The position numbers and the translations under genes are program-made. The notes under the pieces are model-generated. The model searched no databases. It was not told the origin of the DNA and saw nothing but the letters and a program-made list of their open reading frames with translations. DNA of 13,552 bases, from assembly GCA_023459275.1 (NCBI GenBank), contig JAEWVC010000007.1:1-13552 (forward strand), given 5' to 3'. Position 1 is the first letter of the stretch. Each line of letters opens with the position of its first letter. This document shows positions 13,311 to 13,552 of this stretch, piece by piece. The DNA comes from Bacillota bacterium (GTDB lineage Bacteria; Bacillota; Clostridia; Christensenellales; Aristaeellaceae).

Positions 13311-13546
13311 CCAAGCTATCGACAAAGTGGCTATGCCACTTTGTCGAGGTTTTCCCTCGCTGCATTGCACGACGGCTGCGCCATCGTGCGGCTGTTTGCT
13401 CGGGCAAGGTAGGAATTTCTTCGAGATTCCTGCGAAAATCACCGCACATGTCGCTGATTTTCGATCTGCAATCGGAGGACCGCAGTCCTCCGATACCTCC
13501 TAAGGGTTTGTTGATGGTCTGGGGGCCGCCCGTTAGGACGGCCCCC
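13287..13546. repeat. Hairpin array bounded by two nearly identical GC hairpins
   Basis: No gene is seen from 12979 to the window end. The outer hairpins at 13287-13310 and 13521-13546 share about 24 bp (CCGCCC, then A or G, then TTAGGACGG). Between them lie a 13-bp perfect stem TCGACAAAGTGGC (13319-13331 with 13335-13347), CGAGG/CCTCG (13345-13359), GCACGA..TCGTGC with inner GGC-TGC-GCC (13367-13389), TTGC/GCAA (13396-13407), GGAATTTC/GAGATTCC (13412-13430), CGAAAATCA/TGATTTTCG (13433-13463) and ATCGGAGGAC/GTCCTCCGAT (13471-13494). The stems differ in sequence, so this is not a CRISPR or a simple tandem repeat. It may continue past the window edge. Confidence 0.6.
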
Positions 13547-13552
13547 GTTTGC

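Noticed and set aside
12658..13503. Plus-strand frame of 281 codons across the start of the solute-binding protein gene and the hairpin array
   Set aside because: Half of it is antisense to a recognised gene and the rest crosses the hairpin chain. There is no ribosome site or protein-like composition.
13287..13546. CRISPR array
   Set aside because: The hairpins have different sequences and uneven spacing; only the two outermost are alike. There are no cas genes.
1..13552. tRNA or rRNA genes
   Set aside because: No cloverleaf with a T-arm consensus or rRNA-like conserved stretch was seen on either strand.

Overview
The window looks like a piece of a GC-rich member of the Bacillota, most likely class Clostridia. 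This rests on strong purine-rich Shine-Dalgarno sites (AAGGAGG type), TTGNNN/TATAAT-like sigma-A promoters, the conserved block plsX-acpP-rnc-smc-ftsY, a DUF975 membrane protein, and an LplA/YtcQ-like solute-binding protein. I cannot place it to genus from the sequence alone.

Layout. (1) Positions 1-1750 are accessory and by eye less GC-rich than the core. They hold a small secreted orphan protein (+) and a convergent RibD/DHFR-like reductase (-). Between them lies a 228-bp hairpin-rich element with imperfect terminal inverted repeats (946-1173), whose edge touches the reductase stop codon. (2) Positions 1846-3521 carry a class-3-lipase-like alpha/beta hydrolase (+). Its leader holds a textbook terminator hairpin with a -10-like box in the loop. 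(3) Positions 3534-10149 are the housekeeping block: plsX (phosphate acyltransferase), acpP (acyl carrier protein), rnc (RNase III), smc (chromosome condensation ATPase) and ftsY (SRP receptor GTPase). A terminator or attenuator hairpin splits plsX-acpP from rnc-smc-ftsY. (4) Positions 10218-10998 hold a DUF975 integral membrane protein with its own extended -10 promoter. (5) Positions 10999-11415 are non-coding, with several hairpins, an isolated TATAAT promoter and a 19-bp perfect hairpin. (6) Positions 11416-12978 encode an exported extracellular solute-binding protein (-) with no permease gene in view. (7) Positions 12979-13552 are non-coding and contain a dense chain of about ten hairpins, bounded by two nearly identical GC-rich hairpins about 235 bp apart.

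How the genes work together. plsX and acpP supply activated acyl groups for phospholipid synthesis, and the lipase-like gene just upstream may touch lipid turnover. rnc, smc and ftsY form the usual RNA processing, chromosome and membrane-targeting group and are tightly packed (rnc and smc overlap by 10 bp). The commonly seen fabD/fabG insert, rpmF upstream and ylxM-ffh downstream are absent here.

No new multi-gene system is evident. The least explained signal is the set of hairpin-array intergenic regions (946-1173, 11020-11374 and 13102-13546), together with two promoter/terminator overlaps or near-overlaps (1846-1891 and 4870-4948).
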